The notes: generated from the letters alone by a model not told the origin. Counted from the first letter of the stretch, positions 26,392 to 35,540 are shown. The stretch: 64,000 nucleotides of DNA from Pseudomonas oryzihabitans (GCF_007665395.1 NZ_VDND01000010.1:124001-188000); one strand, 5' to 3'. A program made the numbers and translations.

Positions 26392-27720
26392 CTAACCGGC
26401 GCGGCGGGCATTGCTTTGGTACAGACCGGCGAACATCCCGGCCATGGTTTCTTCGCTCGGCTCTTCCGGCGCCTGCAGGCTCACCGCACGACTCACCAGC
26501 TGGTGGCTGCGGGCCGGATGCAGGTCGTCCGGGATGCGCGGGCCGTCGGCGATATAAGCCACCGGCAGGCGCTGGCTGATGGCCAGGCCCAGGGCTTCGC
26601 CGAGGCTGGCGGCCTCGTCCAGCTTGGTCAGCACGCAACCGCTCAGGCCGCAGCGGCGATAGCTGTGGTAGGCGGCCTTGAGCACCTGGCTCTGGCTGGT
26701 GACACCCAGCACCAGGTAGTTGCGAATCTTCAGCTGGCGGTTGGCCAGGGCTTCGAGCTGGGCCTTCAGCGCCGGATCGTTGGCGGGCATGCCCGCGGTG
26801 TCGATCAGCACCAGGCGCTTGCGCGCCAGGGGCGCCAGGGCCTGGGCCAGGGACTGGCCCGGATCGACCAGGGTCACAGGTACGTCGAGGATGCGGCCGA
26901 GGGTCTTGATCTGCTCCTGGGCGCCGATGCGGAAGCTGTCCATGCTGACCAGGGCCAGGCTCTGGGGGCCGTACTTGAGCACGTAGCTGGCGGCGAGCTT
27001 GGCCAGGGTGGTGGTCTTGCCCATGCCGGCCGGACCGACGAAGGCGACGATGCCGCCCTCCTCCAGGATCTTGGCGTCGGTGGTCTTGGCCAGCTGGGCG
27101 AAATTGGCCAGCAGCATGCGCCAGGCGTGGCGCGGGTCCTGGATCTTGGCGACGCTGTCGAGCAGGTGGCGGGCCAGGTCGGCCGGCAGGCCCATGCGCT
27201 GCAGGCGGCGCCAGAGGCCGGCCTGCTGCGGACGGGTGGACTGCACCTGGGTCCAGGCCATGGAACCGAGCTGGACTTCCAGCAGTTCGCGCAGGCCACT
27301 GAGTTCGCTGCGCATGGCTTCCAGGGCGCGACGGTCTTCCGGCGCGGCGCTGGCGGCAGGAGCGGCGGCGGCCGACTGGGCGGCGCGGGGGGCGTCGAGC
27401 AGCGGCTCGCGACGGCTGTCGGCAGCGCTGATGGCGCCGAGCAGCTGCTTGTCCTTGGGCGCGGCCGAGGGCACACCCGGTGCGCGGATGCTGAGGTCGG
27501 CATGGGCCTGGGCGATCTTCGCGTGGGTCTTGCGCAACTCCGCCTGCAGCTCCGCGTTGGGCGCAGCCGGTGCGGGAGCCTGGTAGTCCAGCGCCGCGGT
27601 CAACTCGACCCCGCCGGCGACCCGGCGGTTGCTGAGAATGGCGGCGTCGGGGCCCAGCTCGTCGCGTACCAGCTTCATGGCTTGACGCATATCGGCGGCG
27701 AAGAAACGTTTGACTTGCAT
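26392..27720 (-). CDS. flhF: Flagellar biosynthesis GTPase FlhF
   Basis: This 442-residue SRP-family GTPase marks the pole where the flagellum is built. It has an N-terminal basic B domain (MQVKRFFAADMRQAMKLV), an Ala-rich linker and then an NG domain with P-loop GPAGMGKTTT, LVSMDSFRIGAQEQ, LIDTAGM and TKLDEAASLGEAL. Its length is typical for Pseudomonas. It is ten bases from flhA and upstream of fleN, so the placement and number regulators are co-expressed with the export gate. Confidence 0.96.
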   Translation of the reverse strand: MQVKRFFAADMRQAMKLVRDELGPDAAILSNRRVAGGVELTAALDYQAPAPAAPNAELQAELRKTHAKIAQAHADLSIRAPGVPSAAPKDKQLLGAISAADSRREPLLDAPRAAQSAAAAPAASAAPEDRRALEAMRSELSGLRELLEVQLGSMAWTQVQSTRPQQAGLWRRLQRMGLPADLARHLLDSVAKIQDPRHAWRMLLANFAQLAKTTDAKILEEGGIVAFVGPAGMGKTTTLAKLAASYVLKYGPQSLALVSMDSFRIGAQEQIKTLGRILDVPVTLVDPGQSLAQALAPLARKRLVLIDTAGMPANDPALKAQLEALANRQLKIRNYLVLGVTSQSQVLKAAYHSYRRCGLSGCVLTKLDEAASLGEALGLAISQRLPVAYIADGPRIPDDLHPARSHQLVSRAVSLQAPEEPSEETMAGMFAGLYQSNARRAG

Positions 27721-27730
27721 GATCTAGACC

Positions 27731-29857
27731 TCAGCCATTCTGGCCAACGGTAGCGACGATGGTGACCTGCTTGTTGTCCGGAATTTCCTGGTAGGCCAGT
27801 ACACTCATGTTCGGCGCCGCCATCCGTGCGAAGCGGGACATCATCCCGCGGATCGCACCGGCCACCAGCAGCACCACTGGCTTACCCATCATTTCCTGAC
27901 GCTGCGCCGCCTCGACGAGGGAACGCTGCAGTTTTTCAGCCATGCCAGGCTCGAGGAACATGCCGTCCTCGGCGCCTTGACCGGCCTTCTGCATACTACT
28001 TAGCAACATCTGTTCCAACCTTGGCTCAAGGGTGATAACAGGCAGCTCAGGCTCCATTCCAACGATGTTCTGGACGATTGCGCGCGATAGCGCGACCCGC
28101 ACGGCACCGGCAATGGCGGCGGGATCTTGACTCCGCGGCCCGACATTGGCGATGGCTTCGGCGATGGTGCGGATGTCGCGCACCGGCACCTGCTCCTGCA
28201 GCAGCTGCTGGAGGATCTTGAGCAGGGTTGACAGGGAGACGATGCCGGGAACCAGCTCCTCGGCCAGCTTGGGCGAACTCTTGGCCAGCACCTGCAGCAG
28301 TTGCTGGACTTCCTCGTGGCCGATCAGCTCGTGGGCGTGCTTGAAGAGGATCTGGTTGAGGTGGGTGGCGACCACGGTGCTGGCGTCGACCACGGTGTAG
28401 CCGAGGGACTGGGCCTGGTCGCGCTGGGTGACGTCGATCCAGACGGCTTCCAGACCGAATGCCGGATCCTTGGCGGCGACACCATTGAGGGTGCCATAGA
28501 CCTGGCCGGGGTTGATGGCCAGCTCGCGGTCGGGATAGATCTCGGCCTCGGCGACGCTGACGCCCATGAGCGTCAGGCGATAGGCGTTGGGCAGCAGGTC
28601 CAGGTTGTCGCGGATGTGCACCGACGGCATGAGGAAGCCGAGGTCCTGGGAGAGCTTCTTGCGTACGCCCTTGATCCGCGCCAGCAGCTGGCCACCCTGG
28701 TTGCGGTCGACCATGGGGATCAGGCGGTAGCCGACTTCCAGACCGACCATGTCCACCGGGGTCACGTCGTCCCAGCCCAGCTCCTTGGCCTCCGCCGGAC
28801 GCTGCACCGGTGCCAGTTCCTGCTGCTTCTTGGCTTCCACCTCGGCGGTCTGCTTGGCCTGGCGCTGACGCTTGTAGATCATCCAGGCACCGGCGGCGGC
28901 GCCACCGCCCAGGCCGAGGAACGGCAGGTGCGGCATGCCCGGCACCAGGCCCATGGCGATGATGATGAACGCGGACACCGCCAGCGCCTTGGGCGAGGCG
29001 AACATCTGGCGGTTGACCTGCTGGCCCATGTCCTCGGCGGAGGACACCCGGGTAACCATGATGGCGGCGGCCACCGACAGCAGCAGCGAGGGGACCTGGG
29101 CGACCAGGCCGTCACCGATGGTCAGCAGGGCGTAGATGCGCGCGGCGTCGCCGAACGGCAGGCCGTGCTGGGCCATGCCGATGGCCATGCCGCCGATGAG
29201 GTTGATGAAGAGGATCAGCAGGCCGGCGATGGCGTCACCGCGGACGAACTTGCTGGCACCGTCCATCGAGCCGTAGAAGTCGGCTTCCTGGCCCACTTCG
29301 GTCCGGCGCTTCTTGGCTTCGGCCTGGTCGATGATGCCGGCGTTTAGGTCGGCGTCGATGGCCATCTGCTTGCCGGGCATGGCGTCCAGGGTGAAACGGG
29401 CCGAGACCTCGGAGATCCGGCCGGCACCCTTGGTCACCACCACGAAGTTGATGATCATGAGGATGGCGAACACCACCGCACCGACCACGTAGTTGCCGCC
29501 GACCACCACCTCACCGAAGGCCTGGATGACCTTGCCCGCGGCATCGTGGCCGTCCTGGCCGTGCAGCAGCACCACACGGCTGGAGGCCACGTTGAGCGCC
29601 AGGCGCAGCAGGGTCGACACCAGCAGGATGGTCGGGAAGACGGCGAAATCCAGCGGCCGCAGGGCATAGACGCTGACCAGCAGGACCACGATCGACAGGG
29701 CGATGTTGAAGGTGAACAGCACGTCCAGCAGGAACGGCGGCATCGGCAGGGTCATCATGGCGAGCATCGCCAGGACGGCCAGCGGCACGCCCAGGTTGCC
29801 ACGGGCCAGACCGCGCATGTTGCCCATCATCAGGGATTTGTCGACTTTCACACCCAT
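27731..29857 (-). CDS. flhA: Flagellar type III export gate protein FlhA
   Basis: This inner-membrane protein of about 708 residues has eight hydrophobic helices in the N-terminal half, the conserved FHIPEP-type loop (LNVASSRVVL to VVVTKGAGRISEVSARFTLDAMPGKQM) and a large cytoplasmic domain that docks export chaperones. ATG 29857 sits directly against a GCGAGGA ribosome site. A GTG two codons later (29851) has six-base spacing and may be the true start. A sigma-54 type promoter lies about 65 bases upstream. Unusually, flhB is not next door: sodC intervenes on the opposite strand. Confidence 0.96.
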   Translation of the reverse strand: MGVKVDKSLMMGNMRGLARGNLGVPLAVLAMLAMMTLPMPPFLLDVLFTFNIALSIVVLLVSVYALRPLDFAVFPTILLVSTLLRLALNVASSRVVLLHGQDGHDAAGKVIQAFGEVVVGGNYVVGAVVFAILMIINFVVVTKGAGRISEVSARFTLDAMPGKQMAIDADLNAGIIDQAEAKKRRTEVGQEADFYGSMDGASKFVRGDAIAGLLILFINLIGGMAIGMAQHGLPFGDAARIYALLTIGDGLVAQVPSLLLSVAAAIMVTRVSSAEDMGQQVNRQMFASPKALAVSAFIIIAMGLVPGMPHLPFLGLGGGAAAGAWMIYKRQRQAKQTAEVEAKKQQELAPVQRPAEAKELGWDDVTPVDMVGLEVGYRLIPMVDRNQGGQLLARIKGVRKKLSQDLGFLMPSVHIRDNLDLLPNAYRLTLMGVSVAEAEIYPDRELAINPGQVYGTLNGVAAKDPAFGLEAVWIDVTQRDQAQSLGYTVVDASTVVATHLNQILFKHAHELIGHEEVQQLLQVLAKSSPKLAEELVPGIVSLSTLLKILQQLLQEQVPVRDIRTIAEAIANVGPRSQDPAAIAGAVRVALSRAIVQNIVGMEPELPVITLEPRLEQMLLSSMQKAGQGAEDGMFLEPGMAEKLQRSLVEAAQRQEMMGKPVVLLVAGAIRGMMSRFARMAAPNMSVLAYQEIPDNKQVTIVATVGQNG

Positions 29858-29920
29858 TCCTCGCTTGGCGGCGCCGTCGTCACGGAAAGTTGACGCAGCG
29901 CACTGTTCGCAGGGGCTTGA

Positions 29921-29935
29921 GCAAGCTCCGGGCCA
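29921..29935 (-). promoter_or_regulatory. Sigma-54 (RpoN) promoter of flhA
   Basis: On the minus strand TGGCCC-N5-TTGC matches the -24/-12 consensus TGGCAC-N5-TTGC with one change and exact spacing. The predicted start site is about 12 bases downstream, giving a leader of about 50 bases. flhA is a known FleQ/RpoN target in Pseudomonas. Confidence 0.75.
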
Positions 29936-30029
29936 ACTGCTCAACACCTTGAATCAGCGAGGTTTTCCACGGGTGCTACAGGACTGGTAACGGATCGCTC
30001 GCGGCGCTCGCTGAACCGCGCGGGAAGGA

Positions 30030-30059
30030 CGCGGGTCTGTCTAGGACCCGCGCTAGCGC
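30030..30059 (+). other. Hairpin and palindrome in the sodC leader
   Basis: Eight-base arms CGCGGGTC/GACCCGCG (30030-30052, loop of seven) overlap a perfect GCGCTAGCGC palindrome (30050-30059). They sit just upstream of the sodC ribosome site (GGAG, about nine bases from the ATG). There is no T tract, so this is not a terminator. It could be a leader structure or a protein site. Confidence 0.4.
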
Positions 30060-30080
30060 GCCCATCGGAGCATCATCACC

Positions 30081-30608
30081 ATGAAAATCTGGACCGCGAC
30101 GCTGTTGGCCACCTGCCTGGCCGGTACCGCCCAGGCCGCCGACTCCCTGAGCATTCCCATGAACAAGATCTCGACCGACGGCGTGGGCGAAAGCGTCGGC
30201 AGCGTCCAGGTGACCCGCTCCAAGTACGGCCTGGTGTTCACGCCCGAGCTCAAGGGCCTGGAACCTGGCATCCACGGCTTCCATGTGCATACCAAGCCCA
30301 ACTGCGGCCCGGCCGAGGTGGATGGCAAGACGACCGCCGGAGGCGCCGCGGGCGGCCACCTCGATCCGCGCAACACCGGCAAGCACAGCGCGCCCTGGTC
30401 GGATGACGGCCACCTGGGAGAATTGCCGGCTCTGTACGTGACGGCCGATGGCCAGGCGACCCAACCGGTGCTGGCCCCGCGCCTGAAGCGCCTGGAAGAA
30501 CTCAAGGGCCATGCCCTGATGATCCACGCCGGCGGCGACAACTACGCCGACCAGCCCAAGCCCCTGGGCGGTGGCGGCGCCCGCATCATCTGCGGCGTCA
30601 TCAAGTAG
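30081..30608 (+). CDS. sodC: Periplasmic Cu,Zn superoxide dismutase SodC
   Basis: This 175-residue protein has a signal peptide (cleavage after AQA, residue 19). The copper ligands are His68, His70 (HVH), His93 and His149. The zinc ligands are His93, His102, His111 and position 114, which is Glu where almost all Cu,Zn SODs have Asp (HLGELPAL instead of HLGDLPAL). The Cys pair for the disulfide (KPNC and IICG) is present. The enzyme removes superoxide in the periplasm. It lies on the plus strand between flhA (divergent) and flhB (convergent, eight-base overlap), an unexpected place inside a flagellar cluster. Confidence 0.95.
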   Translation: MKIWTATLLATCLAGTAQAADSLSIPMNKISTDGVGESVGSVQVTRSKYGLVFTPELKGLEPGIHGFHVHTKPNCGPAEVDGKTTAGGAAGGHLDPRNTGKHSAPWSDDGHLGELPALYVTADGQATQPVLAPRLKRLEELKGHALMIHAGGDNYADQPKPLGGGGARIICGVIK

Positions 30609-31749
30609 GAGCCTTGCCCTGCTCGTCCCGTCGCAGATCCTGCGGGATGGGCAGGTCGGCGAGCTTGGGCTTGCGGCCGCGCCCGGCGCGGAATTGCCGG
30701 AGCTGATAGACGTAGGCGAGTACCTGGGCCACCGCCACGTAGAGACCGGCGGGAATTTCCTGGTCCACGTCGGTGGAGTAGTACACCGCCCGCGCCAGGC
30801 CGGGCGATTCCAGCAGCGAGACCTGATGCTCCTGGGCGATCTCGCGGATCTTCAGGGCGGTGAAGTCGCTGCCCTTGGCCACCAGCACCGGGGCCCCGCC
30901 CTTGGCCGCATCGTATTTCAGCGCCACGGCGAAGTGGGTCGGGTTGGTGATGACCACATCGGCGTTGGGCACCTCCGCCATCATCCGCCGCTGGGCCATC
31001 TGCCGCTGCATCTGGCGGATCTTGCCCTTGACCTCCGGCTTGCCCTCGCTGTCCTTGTACTCGTCCTTGATCTCCTGCTTGGTCATCATCAGCTTCTTGC
31101 GGTTGCTGAAGATCTGGAAGGGGACGTCGATGGCGGCGATGATCAGCAGGCCGAAGGCCAGCAACAGGGTGGCATGGCCGACCACCTGGATGCTGTGCAG
31201 CAGCGCCTGCTCTACCGGCAGTTTGGCGATCTGCAGCAGCGCCGTGCGCTCGTTCATCAGCACCAGCACCGACACGCCGAGGATGATGAAGAACTTGCCC
31301 AGCGCCTTGAGCAACTCCACCAGGGAATTCTTGGAAAACATCCGGGTGATGCCGGACAGCGGGTTCATCCGGCTCGCCTTGGGCGCCAGCACCTTGCTGG
31401 AGAACAGGAAGCCGCCCAGGGCGATGTGGCCGACGATGGCCGCGATCACCACCAGGACGATCATCGGCAGCATGCCCAGCATCGCCGCCTTGCCCGAGGC
31501 CAGCAGGAAGGTGCCCATGAAGCGCTCGTCCATCACCTCTTCCCGGCGGAGTGAGAAATTGGCGCGCATCACTTCCAGCAGCTTGCCGCCGAGGAAGGCG
31601 CCATACATCAGCAGGCCACCCACCCCCGCCAGCATGACCGCCACGGTGCCGAGTTCGCGTGAGCGCGGGAGCTGACCCTCCTCCCGAGACTCACGCTTGC
31701 GTTTCTCGGTGGGGTCTTCTGTCCGGTCTTCGCCATCGGATTCAGCCAT
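30601..31749 (-). CDS. flhB: Flagellar type III export switch protein FlhB
   Basis: This 382-residue inner-membrane protein has four membrane helices and a cytoplasmic domain that cleaves itself at the conserved NPTH motif (VITNPTHFAVAL, near residue 270). Cleavage switches export from rod/hook to filament substrates. The N-terminus EDRTEDPTEKRKRESREEGQ is a family signature. It is the last gene of the fliLMNOPQR-flhB operon, 12 bases after fliR, and its 3' end overlaps sodC on the other strand. Confidence 0.97.
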   Translation of the reverse strand: MAESDGEDRTEDPTEKRKRESREEGQLPRSRELGTVAVMLAGVGGLLMYGAFLGGKLLEVMRANFSLRREEVMDERFMGTFLLASGKAAMLGMLPMIVLVVIAAIVGHIALGGFLFSSKVLAPKASRMNPLSGITRMFSKNSLVELLKALGKFFIILGVSVLVLMNERTALLQIAKLPVEQALLHSIQVVGHATLLLAFGLLIIAAIDVPFQIFSNRKKLMMTKQEIKDEYKDSEGKPEVKGKIRQMQRQMAQRRMMAEVPNADVVITNPTHFAVALKYDAAKGGAPVLVAKGSDFTALKIREIAQEHQVSLLESPGLARAVYYSTDVDQEIPAGLYVAVAQVLAYVYQLRQFRAGRGRKPKLADLPIPQDLRRDEQGKAPT

Positions 31750-31761
31750 GCGATAGCCCTC

Positions 31762-32538
31762 CTAGCGGGCTCGGGCGAGTTCGCGCAGCCATTGCAGCGC
31801 CTCGCTGGCGAGACTTTCGTAATGGGACAGGATATCCGCGGTACCGAGCCAGACGATCACCATGCCCAGCACCACGATCAGCGGCATGCCAACGGAAAAG
31901 ATGTTCAGCTGGGGCGCCGCGCGGGTCATGATGCCGAAGGCGATATTGACTACCAGCAGCGCGGTGATCGCCGGCAATACCAGCAGGATTCCCGCACCTA
32001 TCACCCAGCCCAGGCGACCCGCCAGCTGGCGGAAGTGCTCGACGCTCAGGGTGTCGCCCACTGGCAGGGTGACGAAGCTTTCCGCGAGGATCTCGAAGAC
32101 CACCAGGTGGCCGTTCATGGCCAGGAACAGCAGGGTCACCAGCATGGTGAAGAACTGGCCCATCACCGGTGCCGAGGCGCCGTTGACCGGATCGATCATG
32201 GACGCGAAGCTCAGGCCGGCCTGGGTCGAGATGATCTGCCCCGCCACCACGAAGACATGGAAGAACAGCTGCAGGCTGAACCCCATCACTGCGCCGATGA
32301 GGATCTGCTCGACGATCAGCGGCAGCGCCTGGACGCTGATGGCGTCCACCTGCGGCATGGGCGGCAGCGTGGGGACCAGCACCAGGCTGAGCGCCAGCGC
32401 CAGGTACATCCGCACCCGCACCGGGACCAGGGTGGTGCCGATGATCGGCATGGTCATCAGCAGCGCGGCGATGCGGAACAACGGGAACAGGAAGCTGCCG
32501 ACCCAGCCGCCGATCTGGGCGTCGCTGAGCGCGAGCAT
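31762..32538 (-). CDS. fliR: Flagellar export apparatus protein FliR
   Basis: The 258-residue protein is almost entirely hydrophobic, with about six helices. It contains FLFPLFRIAALLMTMPIIG near the N-terminus and AGQIISTQAGLSFASMIDP in the middle, both FliR family features. It forms the export gate with FliP and FliQ. It sits three bases after fliQ and 12 before flhB, consistent with one polycistron. Confidence 0.96.
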   Translation of the reverse strand: MLALSDAQIGGWVGSFLFPLFRIAALLMTMPIIGTTLVPVRVRMYLALALSLVLVPTLPPMPQVDAISVQALPLIVEQILIGAVMGFSLQLFFHVFVVAGQIISTQAGLSFASMIDPVNGASAPVMGQFFTMLVTLLFLAMNGHLVVFEILAESFVTLPVGDTLSVEHFRQLAGRLGWVIGAGILLVLPAITALLVVNIAFGIMTRAAPQLNIFSVGMPLIVVLGMVIVWLGTADILSHYESLASEALQWLRELARAR

Positions 32539-32541
32539 GGG

Positions 32542-32811
32542 CTAGCCGATCAGCCGCGGGATGTTGGCGACCGAGGTCTGGATGAATTCCATCAGCTGCC
32601 TGACCATCCAGGGCCCCAGGACGATCAGCGTCAGCAGGGTGACGATCAGGCGCGGCAGGAAGCTCAGGGTCTGTTCGTTGATCTGGGTCGCGGCCTGGAA
32701 CACCGCCACGATCAGGCCGACGATCAGACTCGGCACCACCAATACCGCCACCAGCAGGGCGGTGAGCCAGAGACCCTGGCGGAACAGATCGACGGCGACT
32801 TCAGGGGTCAT
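32542..32811 (-). CDS. fliQ: Flagellar export apparatus protein FliQ
   Basis: This 89-residue protein has two membrane helices flanking a short loop (LIVGLIVAVFQAATQINEQTLSFLPR), the invariant FliQ core. Four copies join FliP5-FliR1 in the export gate. The start MTPEVAVDLFRQG is typical. It is 27 bases from fliP and three from fliR. Confidence 0.96.
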   Translation of the reverse strand: MTPEVAVDLFRQGLWLTALLVAVLVVPSLIVGLIVAVFQAATQINEQTLSFLPRLIVTLLTLIVLGPWMVRQLMEFIQTSVANIPRLIG

Positions 32812-32838
32812 TGCGCTTCTCCACGCTTAGGGGCACCG

Positions 32839-33636
32839 CTAGACGGTGCCGAAGCTACTGGCCAGGGTGCCCATGATCAGCGCCCAGCCGTCCACCAGCA
32901 CGAACAGCATCAGCTTGAACGGCAGGGAGATGATCATCGGCGACAGCATCATCATGCCCATGGCCATCAGCACGCTGGCGATCACCAGGTCGATGACCAG
33001 GAAGGGAATGAAGATCATGAAGCCGATCTGGAAGGCGGTCTTGAGTTCGGAGGTGACGAAGGCCGGGACCAGGATCGACAGCGGCGCCTGGTCGGCGCTG
33101 GGGATGTCGGTGCGCTTGGACAGCCGCATGAACAGGTCCAGGTCCGATTGCCGGGTCTGCCCCAGCATGAAGTCCTTCATCGGCACCTGGGCGCGGTCGA
33201 TGGCATCCTGGGCGCTGAGCTGCTCGTTCAGGTAGGGCTGCACGGCGGTGGTGTTGATGCGATCGAACACCGGCGCCATGATGAACAGCGACAGGAACAG
33301 CGCCATGCCCACCAGCACCTGGTTGGACGGCGTAGTCTGCAGGCCCAGCGCCTGGCGCAGGATGGCGAAGACGATGACGATGCGGGTGAAGCTGGTCATC
33401 AGCATGACGAACGCCGGGATGAAGCTCAGCGCCGTCATGATCAGCAGGATCTGCAGGCTGACCGAGTACTCCTGCTGGCCCTGGGCGTTGGTGCTCAGGG
33501 TGATGGCCGGCACCGACAGCGGATTGCCCTGCCCGGCCTGCTGCGCCAGCGCCAGGGGCGCGAACAGCAGCACGGCCAGCCCCAACAGCCACCCCAGGTT
33601 ACGGCCCAGGCCGGCCGGTAGACGCGAAAGGGTCAT
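32839..33636 (-). CDS. fliP: Flagellar export apparatus protein FliP
   Basis: The 265-residue protein starts at ATG 33636, overlapping the fliO stop by four bases (ATGA); the frame stays open upstream but would read through fliO. A cleavable signal peptide (LLGLAVLLFAPLALA) is followed by the FliP core with FIPAFVMLMTSFTRIVIVFAILRQALG and PFLVIDLVIASVLMAMGMMMLSP. It forms the central ring of the export gate. Confidence 0.97.
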   Translation of the reverse strand: MTLSRLPAGLGRNLGWLLGLAVLLFAPLALAQQAGQGNPLSVPAITLSTNAQGQQEYSVSLQILLIMTALSFIPAFVMLMTSFTRIVIVFAILRQALGLQTTPSNQVLVGMALFLSLFIMAPVFDRINTTAVQPYLNEQLSAQDAIDRAQVPMKDFMLGQTRQSDLDLFMRLSKRTDIPSADQAPLSILVPAFVTSELKTAFQIGFMIFIPFLVIDLVIASVLMAMGMMMLSPMIISLPFKLMLFVLVDGWALIMGTLASSFGTV

Positions 33637-34046
33637 GGCTTCGCCTTGGGGTCGCGGCTGATGAGTTCCAGCAGCCGCTGGGCGAATTCCGGCGGCGGCG
33701 TATCCGTCTCGCCCAGCCGTACCGGCTCGCGCAGGGTGTGCAGCGGCGTGATGCGGCCGCCCGCGACGCCGATCAGCAACTGCTCCTGACCGACCTGGAC
33801 CAGCACCAGGCGCTCGCGCGGACCCAGATGCTGGGTCGAGATCACCTTGATCGCCTGCTGGCCTCGCGGGCCCTGCTGCTGCACGCGGCGCACCAGCCAG
33901 GCCAGGCCGAGGATCAGGCCGATGACCAGCAGCAGGCCCAGCAGCAACTGCCCGAGCTGGGCCCCTACATCCAACCCCGGGCTGGTGGCTTCGGCAGCGC
34001 GCGCGGTCAGGGGCAGGAGACCCAGCGGCAGGAGCAGACTCTTCAT
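33633..34046 (-). CDS. fliO: Flagellar assembly protein FliO
   Basis: The 137-residue protein has an N-terminal signal-like segment, one membrane helix (LGQLLLGLLLVIGLILGLAWLV, about 31-52) and a short cytoplasmic domain (IKVISTQHLGPRERLVLVQVG) that is the FliO signature. FliO assists assembly of the FliP ring. It lies three bases after fliN and overlaps fliP by four. Confidence 0.94.
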   Translation of the reverse strand: MKSLLLPLGLLPLTARAAEATSPGLDVGAQLGQLLLGLLLVIGLILGLAWLVRRVQQQGPRGQQAIKVISTQHLGPRERLVLVQVGQEQLLIGVAGGRITPLHTLREPVRLGETDTPPPEFAQRLLELISRDPKAKP

Positions 34047-34049
34047 GGA

Positions 34050-34505
34050 TCACCGCAGCTTCTTGATACGTTCCGTAGGACTGATGACGTCGGTCAGCCG
34101 GATCCCGAATTTCTCGTTCACCACCACCACCTCACCGTGGGCGATCAGCGTACCATTCACCAGCACGTCCAGTGGCTCGCCAGCCAGACGGTCGAGCTCG
34201 ATCACCGAGCCCTGGTTGAGTTGCAGCAGGTTGCGGATGGAGATGTCGGTGTGGCCCACCTCCATGGAAATGGTCACCGGAATGTCCAGGATCACGTCCA
34301 GGTTGGGACCTTCCATGCCGCTCACCGCCAGGCCGCCACTGCTGTGCCCGAATTCCTCGACCGGTGCCTTGGGTGGCTTGGGGGCTTCCACCTGGGTGCC
34401 CTGGGCCATCAGGGCGTCGATGTCATCCTGGCTGGCATCGCCGGCCTCGACCAGGGCCGCGGCCCATTCGTCCGCCAGGGCTTGTTCTTCGGGGTTGTCT
34501 GCCAT
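34050..34505 (-). CDS. fliN: Flagellar motor switch protein FliN
   Basis: This 151-residue protein has a variable acidic N-terminal region and a conserved C-terminal SpoA domain (LDVILDIPVTISMEVGHTDISIRNLLQLNQGSVIELDRLAGEPLDVLVNG). With FliM it forms the cytoplasmic ring that binds CheY-P and receives export cargo. It is separated from fliM by 55 bases and followed immediately by fliO. Confidence 0.97.
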   Translation of the reverse strand: MADNPEEQALADEWAAALVEAGDASQDDIDALMAQGTQVEAPKPPKAPVEEFGHSSGGLAVSGMEGPNLDVILDIPVTISMEVGHTDISIRNLLQLNQGSVIELDRLAGEPLDVLVNGTLIAHGEVVVVNEKFGIRLTDVISPTERIKKLR

Positions 34506-34560
34506 CGTCTGGGTCTCGTGCTACGCCGGGCCTCGGCCCGAACGGAAAAACTGTTTTCGC

Positions 34561-35532
34561 TCAGCGACTGCGGCTGACCGGTTCGAGGATCTGCAGGGCC
34601 AGGTTGCCCTTGCGCGCCCCCATCTTGACCTTGAAGGTCGGCATGCCATTGGCCCTCATCAGCATTTCCTCCGGCATCTCCACCGGAATCACATCGCCGG
34701 GCTGCATGTTGAGGATATCGCGGAGTTTGAGTTGGCGCCGGACAACCGTCGCCTCCAGGGGTACCCGGACATCCAGCAGGTCCTCGCGCAGGGCTTTGAC
34801 CCAGCGCTCGTCCTGGTCGTCCACGTCCGACTGGAAACCGGCGTCGAGCATCTCGCGGATCGGCTCGATCATCGAATAGGGCATGGTCACGTGCAACTCG
34901 CCGCCGCCACCGTCCAGTTCGATGTTGAAGGTGCTCACCACCACCACTTCGCTGGGGCTGACGATGTTGGCCAGCGCTGGGTTGACCTCGGAGTTCATGT
35001 ACTCGAACTGGCAGTCGAGCATGGCGCCCCAGGCTTCCTTGAGGTCGATGAAGCACTGGTCCAGCACCATGCGTACCACGCGCAACTCGGTGGGGGTGAA
35101 TTCGCGGCCTTCGATCTTGGCGTGGCGGCCGTCGCCGCCGAAGAAGTTGTCCACCAGCTTGAACACCAGCCGGGCGTCGAGGATGAACAGCGCGGTCCCG
35201 CGCAAGGGCTTCATCTTGACCATGTTGAGGCTGGTGGGCACGTACAGCGAATGGATGTACTCGCCGAACTTGGTGACCTGCACGCCGCCCACGGACACGT
35301 CCGCCGAGCGCCGCAGCAGGTTGAACATGCTCACCCGAGTGTAGCGGGCGAAGCGCTCGTTGATCATCTCCAGGGTCGGCATGCGTCCGCGGACGATACG
35401 ATCCTGGCTGGTGAGGTCGTAGCCCTTGATGGTGCCCGGCTCGGCATCGGTCTCGGTCTCGACGATGCCATCGTCGACCCCGTGCAGCAGGGCATCGATT
35501 TCATCCTGGGAGAGCAGATCTTGCACGGCCAT
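34561..35532 (-). CDS. fliM: Flagellar motor switch protein FliM
   Basis: This 323-residue protein starts with the CheY-binding segment LLSQDEIDALLHGV, then has the CheC-like middle domain (VMGRMPTLEMINERFAR-type region, here IVRGRMPTLEMINER) and a C-terminal SpoA domain (VPLEATVVRRQLKLRDILNMQPGDVI). It links CheY-P binding to rotor switching. Its ATG is eight bases after the fliL stop, so the two are coupled. Confidence 0.97.
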   Translation of the reverse strand: MAVQDLLSQDEIDALLHGVDDGIVETETDAEPGTIKGYDLTSQDRIVRGRMPTLEMINERFARYTRVSMFNLLRRSADVSVGGVQVTKFGEYIHSLYVPTSLNMVKMKPLRGTALFILDARLVFKLVDNFFGGDGRHAKIEGREFTPTELRVVRMVLDQCFIDLKEAWGAMLDCQFEYMNSEVNPALANIVSPSEVVVVSTFNIELDGGGGELHVTMPYSMIEPIREMLDAGFQSDVDDQDERWVKALREDLLDVRVPLEATVVRRQLKLRDILNMQPGDVIPVEMPEEMLMRANGMPTFKVKMGARKGNLALQILEPVSRSR

Positions 35533-35540
35533 GGGGTTTC

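Noticed and set aside
31792..33621. Plus-strand open frame of 609 codons opposite fliR-fliQ-fliP
   Set aside because: His/Gln/Asp-rich shadow spanning three well-supported opposite-strand genes; no motif.
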